Source: MED-G105 sp050331095 (GTDB lineage Bacteria > Pseudomonadota > Alphaproteobacteria > Caulobacterales > Parvularculaceae). From it: a stretch of DNA of 44,610 bases. The first letter of the stretch is position 1, and each line of letters opens with the position of its first letter. Shown one piece after another: positions 21,961 to 30,069 of the stretch. The notes under the pieces were generated by a model, which had not been told where the DNA came from, did no database searches, and was given only the letters and a program-made list of their open reading frames with translations. The stretch is taken from positions 1 to 44,610 of the forward strand of contig JBHJHE010000039.1 in the NCBI GenBank assembly GCA_050331095.1, given 5' to 3'. A program made the position numbers and the translations under genes.

Positions 21961-22854
21961 TTGAAGGTGTCGGCGCCGCGACCACGTCAAGTCCCAGCGC
22001 GAGATGATCTCGCTGCGCCGCATGCCCCCATCAAGGCGTGCGGTCTCGCCGGGCTAGCGGGCGTGTCACGGATGGAGGCGCGCCTTGAAGGACGTGCGTT
22101 CGCGCCTCATCGTCATGACGTCTACGCAATCGGGGTGACCATAAGCGGGGTGCAGACATTCGACTATCGCGGCTCGGTTAGGCGCTCTCTTCCAGGCATG
22201 GTTGTCATTCTGTATCCAGACGAGCTTCATGATGGCCGCGCGGGTTCGGATGTCCCGTTTGTGTACCGTACGCTTTATGCGCCGCCATCCGTGATTCAGG
22301 CGGGCCTCGCCGGCGCATCTCTTCCATTTGTTGAGGGCGGCGTGTCGGCGGACCCGCGCATCTTCGCTGCCGTTCCCCCTTTGCTTGAGAATCTCGATCG
22401 TCCGCGCGCCGGGCTGGAGCTTGAAGACGGTATTTTCGATCTTGTTTCCGCACTGACGGCGATCTCGGCGCCGACGAGACGCCGCGATCGCAGAAATCTC
22501 AATGCGGCGGAAATGGCGCGCCAGTTTCTTGAAGACCATATCGAGGCTCAATGCGGCGAGCGGGGCGGCGAGCCGGGCGGCGAGCCGGTGACGCTCAGCG
22601 ATTTAGAGGCGGCGACGGGCCGGGACCGCTTCGCCTTGTCGCGAGACTTCCGCGCGGCGTTTGGCACAAGCCCCTATCGCTACCTGTCAATGCGGCGGCT
22701 CGAGCGCGCAAAGGCGTTGATCGAGGCCGGTGAAACGATCGCGGCCGCCGCCGCCGTTACGTCGTTCGCCGACCAGAGCCATCTAACGCGGCAATTCAAA
22801 AAGGCGTTTGGCCTGACGCCCGCTCGTTGGCGCAAGATAGTTCAAGATGGGTGA
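21961..22854 (+). CDS. AraC family transcriptional regulator
   Basis: This protein has up to 297 residues and two domains. The N-terminal cupin-like sensor (about 35-150) shows PHRHDVYAIGVTISGVQTFDYRG and PGMVVILYPDELHDGRAG, the pattern of AraC proteins with an AraC_binding domain. The C-terminal double helix-turn-helix (about 205-295) has LEAATGRDRFALSRDFRAAFGTSPYRYLSMRRLERAKALI and SFADQSHLTRQFKKAFGLTPARWRK. The start is unclear. TTG 21961 gives the full length, GTG 22063 and ATG 22072 are alternatives, and a 20-codon ATG frame (21945-22007) overlaps the beginning in another phase. It lies 25 bases before a CPBP protein gene, which may be its target. The ligand is unknown. Confidence 0.85.
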   Translation: MKVSAPRPRQVPARDDLAAPHAPIKACGLAGLAGVSRMEARLEGRAFAPHRHDVYAIGVTISGVQTFDYRGSVRRSLPGMVVILYPDELHDGRAGSDVPFVYRTLYAPPSVIQAGLAGASLPFVEGGVSADPRIFAAVPPLLENLDRPRAGLELEDGIFDLVSALTAISAPTRRRDRRNLNAAEMARQFLEDHIEAQCGERGGEPGGEPVTLSDLEAATGRDRFALSRDFRAAFGTSPYRYLSMRRLERAKALIEAGETIAAAAAVTSFADQSHLTRQFKKAFGLTPARWRKIVQDG

Positions 22855-22879
22855 GCGTGGGTCGTGCTAAGGGGCCCAA

Positions 22880-23617
22880 ATGAGCGGATCCCTCGACGCC
22901 ACCCAGCCAGTCGTCCGACGGCCGTCGCGCCTGCAGCTCGCTGGCGAAATCGCTTTTTTCGTAACGCTCGCGATTGTCCTCAAGCAGATTTTGACGTTGG
23001 TCGTCTGGCGCTACGCCGGCCCTCTGTCGCTATATGTATTGATCGCCGTCCTGACCGTTCACCTGAGGAGACGAGGGCTTTCGTGGCGGAGCTTCGGGCT
23101 CGTGGTGTTGTCGTCCTTGCGGTTGAAGTTGCTGGTCATTCCGCAAGCGTTTCTGGCGCTAATCGCCTTTGCGGCGGCAGTCGCGCCGATCCTCATGCTC
23201 GGCGACCATTACAACATCGCCGTCATCACAACCGTTCCCGACGGCGTTGAGGATCGGTTCGGCGACGTCGAGGGCGATCTCGCCATGTACCTTCTGTGGC
23301 TTGGGATCGTCTGGACGGCCGCCGCATTTGGCGAGGAGATGTTCTTTCGCGGCTATCTCGTCACGCGTTTATCGTCTGTCTTCGAAGGCGCGCCGTTCGC
23401 CAGCGTTCTCGCCATAGTGATTGCAGCCATAATATTCGGGTGCGGACATATGTACTATCAGGGGTTGCGCGGACTGATCATTGCCGGAGCGATTGCGGTC
23501 GCATTCGGCTCGGTGTTTCTCTTACTTAAGAAAAACCTTTGGCCGATCATCATCCTGCACGGCGCCATCGATACGGCGACGTTCACTGTCACTTATCTGG
23601 GTATCGAACCGGAATAG
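22880..23617 (+). CDS. CPBP family intramembrane metalloprotease-like protein
   Basis: This 245-residue membrane protein of the CAAX protease/bacteriocin-processing (CPBP, Abi) family has about six helices. The family motifs are all visible: EExxxR in FGEEMFFRGYL (Glu152, Glu153, Arg157), FGCGHMYYQG with His190, and ILHGAIDT with His227. Related proteins act as intramembrane proteases or as bacteriocin immunity proteins; the substrate is not known here. ATG 22880 follows the AraC gene by 25 bases, with AAGGGG upstream as a possible ribosome site. The two genes are noticeably less GC-rich in places than their neighbours. It converges on the trehalase gene. Confidence 0.87.
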   Translation: MSGSLDATQPVVRRPSRLQLAGEIAFFVTLAIVLKQILTLVVWRYAGPLSLYVLIAVLTVHLRRRGLSWRSFGLVVLSSLRLKLLVIPQAFLALIAFAAAVAPILMLGDHYNIAVITTVPDGVEDRFGDVEGDLAMYLLWLGIVWTAAAFGEEMFFRGYLVTRLSSVFEGAPFASVLAIVIAAIIFGCGHMYYQGLRGLIIAGAIAVAFGSVFLLLKKNLWPIIILHGAIDTATFTVTYLGIEPE

Positions 23618-23689
23618 AAATACAATTCGGCGCAAAATAAACCGCCGACTTTGGATCAAGCTGGCCGATAGTCGGACGACGTCGCGGCG

Positions 23690-25435
23690 CTATCGCGCCG
23701 ACGCGACTTTCTCCGCACACGTCTCGGGCGCGTCCGTCGCCGGCGTCGTTTCGCCGAGGGGCGCGAGGTTTTCGTAGCGCTTCAGGAAGGCCATCGTGAC
23801 GCCGTTGGTCCAGCCGAAGCCGTCCTGGGTCGGATATTCGCCGCCGCCGCCGGGTTTCGGCTCGACGACGTCGTACTTCTCGACGAGCTTGCCGCTTTCG
23901 CAAAAGCCGCGTGCGACCGTCGTCGTCCAGCGGCGCGCGACGTCTTCGGCGAGGGCGTCGTGGCCGTAATTGGCGAGGCCGATCGCGGTCAGCCATTGCA
24001 AGGGGGCCCAACCGTTCGGCGCGTCCCATTGCTCGCCGGTATCGATCAGCGTCGAGACGACCCCGCCTTCGCGCAAAAGCTCGCCTTCGATCGCCTTGGC
24101 GACGCGCGCGGCTTCCTCGTCGTTCGCAAGACGGAAGAAGAGAGGATAGCTCGTCGCGGCGGTGAGGGCGGGTTTTCGGCGCGCCGCGGCGTGGTCGAGA
24201 TCCGTGAAATAGCCGCGTTCGTTGTCCCACAGATGGGCGCGAACAGCCTGGGCGCGCGCCGCAGCGCGGCTTGCGAATTCCTCCTCGCACGAGGGGTCGC
24301 GCGCCTCGTCGCAGCCCGCCGCGATCGCGCGTTCGAGGCCGTATAGGATAGAGTTGAGGTCGACCGGGACGATGTCGGTCGCGCGGATCGTCGCCAGGCG
24401 CTGCGGGTCGTCGAGCCAGCGCGACGAGAAGTCCCAGCCGCTTTCGGCGCCGGCGCGCAAGTCGCGATAGACCTGCGCCGCCGGCCGGTCCGCTTCTTCG
24501 GCCGTTTTGACGTCGTATACGTGGGATTCTTCTCTCGGGTCCTCGCGGTCGTCGAAATAGCGGTTGAGAAGCGCGCCGTCGGCGAGCCGAACGACGCGCC
24601 CGACCGGCGCGCCCGGCCGCGCGGCTCTCTCGCCGCGCATCCAGAAGGCGTGCTCGGCTTTCAGCGCGTCGAGATAGTCGGCGTACGCCGTCTCGGGCGC
24701 GTCCGGCGCGAGAAGCGAGACCATCATGAAGAAGAAGGGCGGTTGCGACCGGCTCAGATAGTAGGTCCGGTTGGCGTTGGGAACGAAGCCGTAGGCCGCG
24801 ATCTCGTGGGCGAAATTGTCGGCCATCGCGCGCTTGATCGCGTCGTGCCGGGCCCCGAGGCCCGTCATCGTAAAGTACGCGTCCCAATAATAGACCTCCC
24901 GGAAGCGCCCGCCCGGCACGATGTACGGCTCGGGCAGCGGCAGGAGCGAGGCGTTGGGCGAGGGGGCGTCCGCGCGCCGCGTCAGCGCCGGCCACAGGGC
25001 CTCGATGTGTTCGGCGAGCGTGCGGTCGGCGGGGAGGTCGAGTTCGGCCCCCGCGGCCGCCGACGCCGGCGGTTCGAAATACCTTGCGACGAAATGGGCG
25101 AGAGGCCCTCCCGTCGTTGGCGACCCGGCTGCGCGCCACGCCTCCAGAATTTCCGCAGGCGGCGCTTTGGCGTGGGCGTCGACCCAGTCTTTCGGCTCGA
25201 AAACGCCGGACGTCGCCACGGCTTCGAAGAGGCCGGGATATCGCCGGGATGGCGAGGCCAAAGGCGAGTCGAGAGACGAGGCGGGCGGCGCGGCCGCTTC
25301 GGGCGCGGCGACCGCGACGTCCGGCTCGGTCGTTGGCGCGTCGGTCGTGTTGGGCGCGTCGCAAGCGGCGAAGAGCAAGACGAGGCAACAGGCGAAGGCG
25401 GCGCGGCGAGGCGGCCGATTTTGCGGCGACGTCAT
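23690..25435 (-). CDS. treA: Trehalase (GH37), predicted lipoprotein
   Basis: This 581-residue enzyme hydrolyses trehalose to two glucose molecules. Both GH37 signatures are present, PGGRFREVYYWDAYF (174-188) and QWDAPNGWAP (469-478). So are the catalytic residues expected for the family, Asp335 in ESGWDFSSRW and Glu533 in GGEYPTQDGFGW. The N-terminus (RRAAFACCLVLLFAACDAP) ends in a lipobox-like LFAAC with Cys25, so the protein is probably lipid-anchored and faces the periplasm or outer membrane. About 40 low-complexity Ala/Pro/Thr residues link the anchor to the enzyme. It lies downstream of the TonB receptor on the same strand, behind a strong terminator hairpin, so it may depend on read-through or its own weak promoter. 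Confidence 0.94.
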   Translation of the reverse strand: MTSPQNRPPRRAAFACCLVLLFAACDAPNTTDAPTTEPDVAVAAPEAAAPPASSLDSPLASPSRRYPGLFEAVATSGVFEPKDWVDAHAKAPPAEILEAWRAAGSPTTGGPLAHFVARYFEPPASAAAGAELDLPADRTLAEHIEALWPALTRRADAPSPNASLLPLPEPYIVPGGRFREVYYWDAYFTMTGLGARHDAIKRAMADNFAHEIAAYGFVPNANRTYYLSRSQPPFFFMMVSLLAPDAPETAYADYLDALKAEHAFWMRGERAARPGAPVGRVVRLADGALLNRYFDDREDPREESHVYDVKTAEEADRPAAQVYRDLRAGAESGWDFSSRWLDDPQRLATIRATDIVPVDLNSILYGLERAIAAGCDEARDPSCEEEFASRAAARAQAVRAHLWDNERGYFTDLDHAAARRKPALTAATSYPLFFRLANDEEAARVAKAIEGELLREGGVVSTLIDTGEQWDAPNGWAPLQWLTAIGLANYGHDALAEDVARRWTTTVARGFCESGKLVEKYDVVEPKPGGGGEYPTQDGFGWTNGVTMAFLKRYENLAPLGETTPATDAPETCAEKVASAR

Positions 25436-25470
25436 ATGGGCGATCCCGATCGTTCAGGCTCAGTTTAACG

Positions 25471-25507
25471 AAAAAGGCGCGCTGCGGAACGTCGCCGCAG
25501 CGCGCCT
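25471..25507 (-). terminator. Intrinsic terminator after the TonB receptor gene
   Basis: A perfect 13-bp stem (AGGCGCGCTGCGG at 25475-25487 pairing with CCGCAGCGCGCCT at 25495-25507) with a 7-base loop is followed, on the minus strand, by a run of five T (complement of 25471-25475). This is a standard rho-independent terminator for the receptor transcript, placed about 85 bases after its stop and about 35 bases before the treA start. Confidence 0.85.
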
Positions 25508-25590
25508 CGGGACGGGCGAGCCCCCCGGTTCGCCGTCAACCGCGCGCGCGACGCTAGGGAGGGTCGTCGCGCGCTCGGCGTCCCGGGCCG

Positions 25591-28182
25591 CTAGAAGCGG
25601 TAGCCGATCTTGAAGCGGAAGTTCCGCCCCACAATGGGCCGGCCGAAGTTGGAGACGTTGGATTCGCCGCCGCCGAAATCGCCGAAGTCCACCCTCGGAT
25701 TGCCCTCGGTGAGGCCGATCGTGTTCGTCAGGTTGTCGCCGACGAAAGTGAACTCGAGGCCGCGATAGTCGAGCGTCATGCCGACGCCGAGGGTCGTGTA
25801 GCCCGGCAGGACGACGGTGTTGCCCGGGTTCGCGAAGCGGTCGCCGACGCTGTAGATCGTCGTGAAGAGCGTGCCCGAGGTCTCCCCGAAGGCGAAGGAG
25901 TAGCGCGGCTCGGCGACGATGATCCGCCGCGCGCTGCGCTGGACTTCGTTGACGGCGCCGTCCGGCCTCGCGATCGTCGAGTCGTCGATATTGATGCCGG
26001 CGACGTTGAACACGGACAGAGCGGTGATTTCCGGATCCTGCAGCGTCGCTTTGAGGTTGACGCCGAAGCCGTAGAAATCGCCGATGTCGAGCTCCGCCTC
26101 GAGGCCGATCGTCTCGGAGTCGAGGAGGGTCTGCAGCTCGACGACGTTGCCGGTGGCGTCCGTCGCCGTCGTCGGGTCGGAGAAGAGCGAGTTCGAGAAG
26201 TCACTGAAGAAGCCGGTGATGAACGCCCGCAGATAGGGATAGTCGAGCTTCACGCCGCCTTCCGCCTGGAAGATGTCGTTGACGGGAAACTCGCTCACTT
26301 GCGCCGGGTCCGCCGCGACGGCGGCGAGGTCGTTCGGGTCCGGCGTGCGGAAAGCGTCGTTGGCGCGGGCGTAGAACGCGATGTTCTCCGTCAGCTCGTA
26401 GTTGAGGCCAACCGCCCAGGCGAACTCCTCATAAGAGACGTCGAACGGGTCGAAGACGCCGCCGCCGAACGTCACGGCGTCGTCGGCCGTCGTCGGAAGA
26501 TCCGAGGTCGAAATCAGCGGATTGTTGTCGGAGAGATCGAACGTTTCGAGGCGCTCGGCCTGGCCGTCGATCTGCAACTGTTCGAAACGAACGCCGGCGT
26601 CAAACCGCAAACGGTCCGTCACCTGCCACTCGTCGGCGGCGTAGGCGGCGAGGACGCGCACGTCGGCGTCGTAATTGCGGTAGAACGTGCCGAACCCGGA
26701 GAACGAGTTCTGCGTGAGGGCGCCGATCGCCTGGGGCCCGCCCACAGCGTCGTCGTCGATAGCGAAGATCTCGAGCCCGCGCGGCGAGCCGGCGACCGCG
26801 GTGACGACGTTGTTGAAGTTCCATTCCGACGCGTAGTTGGAGAGGCTCGCGTAAAGCCCGAGCGTGAAGCTGTGGTCGCCGTAGGCGGAGAAGTCGCGCG
26901 TTAAACGGAAATCGTCGGCGAAGCTGCGCACGTCGGTCTGGACGCTCCACCAGCCGGATTCGATGATGAGGCCGTTGCCGTTGTTGCCGGCGTCCCCGTC
27001 GGCGAAGTCGAAGGTCGAGGTCGTGCCGACGCCGTCGCCGTTGAAGCGCACGACGAGGCGGTCCGTGCCCGCGAACGCCGCTTGCGCCTGGCCGAGGCGG
27101 CTGTCGATGAACTCCTGGCCGTCGCTCGGCGCCGTCAACGAGAAGATCGCGTTGAAGAGCGTCTCGCCCTCGAGGAAGCGGGCGGTGTTGAAGAGCCGCC
27201 AGCCGGAGCCGAGTTCGCGCTCATAGCTGCCGCCCACGGTGATCGCCTGGGTGCGGATGCCGTCGCTGAGGTCGCGGTCGCGCACGCCGTCCGGCAACAC
27301 GATTTGCGTCAGCTGAAGATCGTCCGTCGTCAGCGTGTCGAAGTTCGGGTCGAACCCGGCGATGCCGATGAGTTCGTCGTTCTGGTCGGTGTCGAGCGGG
27401 ATCGGCAGGTAGAAGATGTTCCGGTCGTCGAGGAACCGGCCGTAGACGTTGAGTTCGCTGACGTCGTCGGGCGTGTAGGTGAAGTTGACGCTGAACTGGC
27501 CGCCGTCGTTCGCCGTGAAGCCGGGATCGCGCACGCCGTCGTCGGTGCGGTAGAAACCGCCCGCCGCGAAAGTCCAGTCGTCGCTGATCGGGCCGGCGTA
27601 GAAGCCGTCGACCCGCACGCGGCCGAAGTCGCTGAACTCAAGCCCGACATATCCTTCCGGGTCCTGCGTGCCTTTTTTGGTGATGTTGTTGATGATGCCG
27701 CCAGCGGCGTTCGAGGAGAAAATCGTCGCCGTGCCGCCGCGGATCGCCTCGACGCGGGCGATCGTCTCATCGAGCTTGATGTAGCTTTCCGGCGGCGTGA
27801 AGGGCAGGCCGCTTTCCTCGACCGTCGGCAGGCCGTCGACCTGAAGCTTCGTGAAGCGGAACTGGCCAGGGGCCGGAATGCCGCGCACGAAAATGTTCGC
27901 CGCCGATTCGCCGCCCGAGGTTTCGGCCCAGACGCCCGGCACTTCCGCGTAAAGATCGGTGATCGTCAGCGGGGCCGACTGGCGGATATCCGCCTCGTCG
28001 AAGGTCGTGACGGCGATCGACGATTCAAATTGCGAAACGCCGCCGCTCGCCGTGCCCGTGACGATGATCTGATCGAAGTCGCTGCCGACCTCGTCGTCCT
28101 GCGCCAGCGCGCCGATCGGCGCCGCGGCGGCGAGGGCCGCGGCCGAAACGGCCGCACGCGATTTCATTCGTAAACGCAGCAT
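25591..28182 (-). CDS. TonB-dependent outer-membrane receptor
   Basis: This 863-residue outer-membrane transporter has a signal peptide (about 1-28, ending GALAQ) and a TonB-box-like DQIIVTG. The plug domain (about 45-165) contains QSAPLTITDLYAEVPGVWAE, NIFVRGIPAPGQFR and VEAIRGGTATIFSSNAAGGIINNITKKG. The 22-strand barrel ends in the outer-membrane signature RFKIGYRF with terminal Phe. It should bring a bulky substrate across the outer membrane using TonB energy. The neighbours (trehalase, alpha-glucosidase, sugar symporter) point to a glucoside such as trehalose, maltose or a longer malto-oligosaccharide. ATG 28182 is preceded on its strand by GGAGG at the right distance; ATG 28167 is a weaker choice. 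Confidence 0.93.
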   Translation of the reverse strand: MLRLRMKSRAAVSAAALAAAAPIGALAQDDEVGSDFDQIIVTGTASGGVSQFESSIAVTTFDEADIRQSAPLTITDLYAEVPGVWAETSGGESAANIFVRGIPAPGQFRFTKLQVDGLPTVEESGLPFTPPESYIKLDETIARVEAIRGGTATIFSSNAAGGIINNITKKGTQDPEGYVGLEFSDFGRVRVDGFYAGPISDDWTFAAGGFYRTDDGVRDPGFTANDGGQFSVNFTYTPDDVSELNVYGRFLDDRNIFYLPIPLDTDQNDELIGIAGFDPNFDTLTTDDLQLTQIVLPDGVRDRDLSDGIRTQAITVGGSYERELGSGWRLFNTARFLEGETLFNAIFSLTAPSDGQEFIDSRLGQAQAAFAGTDRLVVRFNGDGVGTTSTFDFADGDAGNNGNGLIIESGWWSVQTDVRSFADDFRLTRDFSAYGDHSFTLGLYASLSNYASEWNFNNVVTAVAGSPRGLEIFAIDDDAVGGPQAIGALTQNSFSGFGTFYRNYDADVRVLAAYAADEWQVTDRLRFDAGVRFEQLQIDGQAERLETFDLSDNNPLISTSDLPTTADDAVTFGGGVFDPFDVSYEEFAWAVGLNYELTENIAFYARANDAFRTPDPNDLAAVAADPAQVSEFPVNDIFQAEGGVKLDYPYLRAFITGFFSDFSNSLFSDPTTATDATGNVVELQTLLDSETIGLEAELDIGDFYGFGVNLKATLQDPEITALSVFNVAGINIDDSTIARPDGAVNEVQRSARRIIVAEPRYSFAFGETSGTLFTTIYSVGDRFANPGNTVVLPGYTTLGVGMTLDYRGLEFTFVGDNLTNTIGLTEGNPRVDFGDFGGGESNVSNFGRPIVGRNFRFKIGYRF

Positions 28183-28235
28183 TTATATCCTCCCGTTCCG
28201 CGCTATCGGCCGGTTCGCCGCAGCGCGTATTCGCG

Positions 28236-28264
28236 ACGTTAGTGAGTTCGCCATTTTCCTGCAA
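28236..28264 (-). promoter_or_regulatory. Promoter of the TonB receptor gene
   Basis: On the minus strand TTGCAG (-35, complement of 28259-28264) is followed after exactly 17 bases by TAACGT (-10, complement of 28236-28241). The first position of the -35 box falls within the palindrome at 28260-28273, so a repressor bound there would block the promoter. The start codon lies about 50 bases downstream. Confidence 0.55.
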
Positions 28265-28273
28265 GCGCTTGCA
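28260..28273. promoter_or_regulatory. Palindromic LacI-type operator 1
   Basis: TGCAAGCGCTTGCA is a perfect 14-bp palindrome with the central CG and the CAAGCGCTTG core typical of LacI/GalR-family operators. It overlaps the -35 box of the leftward promoter. A LacI-family gene is encoded about 3.4 kb away in the rightward arm of the same locus. Confidence 0.75.
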
Positions 28274-28390
28274 TCAAGGCGTCGTGAAGGGCCGAGAGGT
28301 CCCGAATGCGTTGAATTAAAGTAAAAACTTAGATCATGTTGCGACGCAGCAAGAGGAAATTGCTTAATGCGTGTTGCCGTTGAGCATCGC

Positions 28391-28408
28391 TTTGCAAGGC
28401 CTTGCAAA
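28391..28408. promoter_or_regulatory. Palindromic LacI-type operator 2
   Basis: TTTGCAAGGCCTTGCAAA is a perfect 18-bp palindrome sharing the TGCAAG...CTTGCA arms with operator 1; only the centre differs (GC instead of CG). It covers the -35 box of the rightward promoter. Two such sites 131 bp apart, centre to centre, would allow looping by a tetrameric LacI protein or independent control of both arms. Confidence 0.75.
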
Positions 28409-28420
28409 CATCCCTAGGCT
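28392..28420 (+). promoter_or_regulatory. Promoter of the symporter-glucosidase-lacI operon
   Basis: TTGCAA (28392-28397) and TAGGCT (28415-28420) are 17 bases apart. The -35 lies inside operator 2, mirroring the leftward promoter. The leader to the GTG start of the symporter gene is about 65 bases. Upstream, 28310-28370 is clearly AT-rich and could help promoter opening. Confidence 0.5.
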
Positions 28421-28491
28421 TCGACACAACACGGAAGTTCCGCCTTCGCGCTTCTGGCGCGGAGGGCGGGCCAGCAAACGAGGGGGCGCGC

Positions 28492-30057
28492 GTGCCAGAC
28501 GTCAATCTGTCTGCGGTCGATATCGCCGTGATTGGCGTTTACTTCACCGGCATGATCCTGCTCGGTCTGTTCCTCGCTTCGAAAAGCAAGGGCGCGGACG
28601 ATTATTTTCTCGCCGGACGCGGCATGGCCTGGCCGTTCATCGGCCTGTCGCTCTTCGCCTCCAACATTTCGAGTACGACGCTCGTCGGGCTGTCGGGCGA
28701 CGCGTACGCCGTCGGCATCTCGGTCTACAACTACGAGTGGATGGCCGCCGCGATTCTCATCGTATTCGCGGTGTTTTTCCTGCCGATCATCCTGCGTCAG
28801 CAGGTGTTCACGATGCCGGAGTTCCTCGGCCGCCGCTATGACGGTCGTGTGCGGACGTATTTCTCGCTTCTGACGCTGTTTCTCGGCATCGTCGTCGAGA
28901 CCGCGGGCTCGCTTTTCGCAGGCGCGATCATCGTTCGGTTCATCCTGCCCGACGTGCCGCTATGGCAGATCATGACCGTTCTCGCCCTCGTCGCCGGGTT
29001 CTACACGCTGATGGGCGGGCTCGCGGCGGTGATGCTGACCGACGCGATCCAGGCCGTGCTTCTGTTAATCGGGTCGTGCGTCATCACGGCCATCGCGCTC
29101 GACCGCGCCGGTGGGCTCGGCGCCGTTCTCGACGCCGTGCCGGCGGAAAAGTTCAGCCTTGTGCGCCCGCTCGACGATCCGGGCGTGCCTTGGCTCGGGC
29201 TTTTGACCGGCGTGCCGCTGCTCGGCTTTTATTACTGGGCGACGAACCAGGCGATCGTGCAGCGCGCGCTCGCGGCGAAAAGCGTCGAGCATGGTCAGTG
29301 GGGCGCGCTTTTCGCCGGGCTGCTGAAGCTTGCGCCGCTATTCATCATGGTCTTGCCGGGAACGGCGGCGATCGTTCTCTACCCTGACATTCAAGAGGCG
29401 AACCTCGTCTATCCGACGCTCCTCTTCGACCTCTTGCCGGCCGGGCTCCTCGGTCTCACCGTGGCGGGCTTCCTCGCGGCGATCATGTCGCAGATCGATT
29501 CGGCGCTGAACTCGGCGTCGACGCTGGTGACGATGGACTTCATCCGGCGCTCGCGGCCGAACCTCACCTCGGCGCAATTGATGACCATCGGCCGCGTCGT
29601 CATGGCGGGCTTCCTGATCTTCGCGGTCGTCTGGGCGCCGTTCATTTCGAGTTTCCGGTCGATCTTCTCCTATATCCAGGCGATGTTCTCCTACGCCGTG
29701 CCGCCCGTCGTCGCGTTGTTCCTGCTCGGGACTTTCTGGCCGCGGGCGAACGCGACGGGCGGCTTCGCCGGCGTCGTCACGGGGCTCGCGCTAGGGGCGG
29801 CGGGCTTCGCGGCGATCGAGATCTTCGGGCTGTTCTCGCTGCACTTTCTTTACGTGGCGCCGATCATATTCGTCGCCTCCGTCGTCGCCATCGTCGCGGG
29901 CAGTCTGGCCGCCCCGGCGCCGACGGGCGTCGACGACCTTATCTGGCGCCCCGGCGCGTCGGCCGCCGCCGCCGCACAGCCGATCTGGCGCAACGTCAAC
30001 GCCCAGGCCATCGCGCTCGCCAGCGTCATCGCCGCGCTCGTTTTCGCGTTTCGGTAG
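28492..30057 (+). CDS. Sodium:solute symporter (SSS/SLC5), probable sugar transporter
   Basis: This 521-residue inner-membrane symporter should have 13-14 helices. Family features are the N-terminal DDYFLAGRGMAWPFIGLSLFASNISSTTLVGLSGDAYA (about 32-69), FTMPEFLGRRYDGR (about 106-119) and the sodium-site region GFLAAIMSQIDSALNSASTLVTMDF (about 324-348). These are close in style to SglT-like glucose/galactose transporters. Sodium-driven glucose or disaccharide uptake fits the adjacent glycosidases. The start is taken as GTG 28492 (VPDVNLSAVD), preceded by an AGGGGG ribosome site. The frame extends about 30 codons further up but without coding character, and it would overlap the operator. First gene of a three-gene operon. 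Confidence 0.9.
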   Translation: MPDVNLSAVDIAVIGVYFTGMILLGLFLASKSKGADDYFLAGRGMAWPFIGLSLFASNISSTTLVGLSGDAYAVGISVYNYEWMAAAILIVFAVFFLPIILRQQVFTMPEFLGRRYDGRVRTYFSLLTLFLGIVVETAGSLFAGAIIVRFILPDVPLWQIMTVLALVAGFYTLMGGLAAVMLTDAIQAVLLLIGSCVITAIALDRAGGLGAVLDAVPAEKFSLVRPLDDPGVPWLGLLTGVPLLGFYYWATNQAIVQRALAAKSVEHGQWGALFAGLLKLAPLFIMVLPGTAAIVLYPDIQEANLVYPTLLFDLLPAGLLGLTVAGFLAAIMSQIDSALNSASTLVTMDFIRRSRPNLTSAQLMTIGRVVMAGFLIFAVVWAPFISSFRSIFSYIQAMFSYAVPPVVALFLLGTFWPRANATGGFAGVVTGLALGAAGFAAIEIFGLFSLHFLYVAPIIFVASVVAIVAGSLAAPAPTGVDDLIWRPGASAAAAAQPIWRNVNAQAIALASVIAALVFAFR

Positions 30058-30069
30058 GCGGAGCAAGCG

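Noticed and set aside
22880..23617. CPBP protein as an anti-phage Abi system
   Set aside because: The family name includes Abi proteins, but the only neighbour of interest is an AraC regulator and no other defence gene is present. The intramembrane protease-like motifs alone do not support a defence role.
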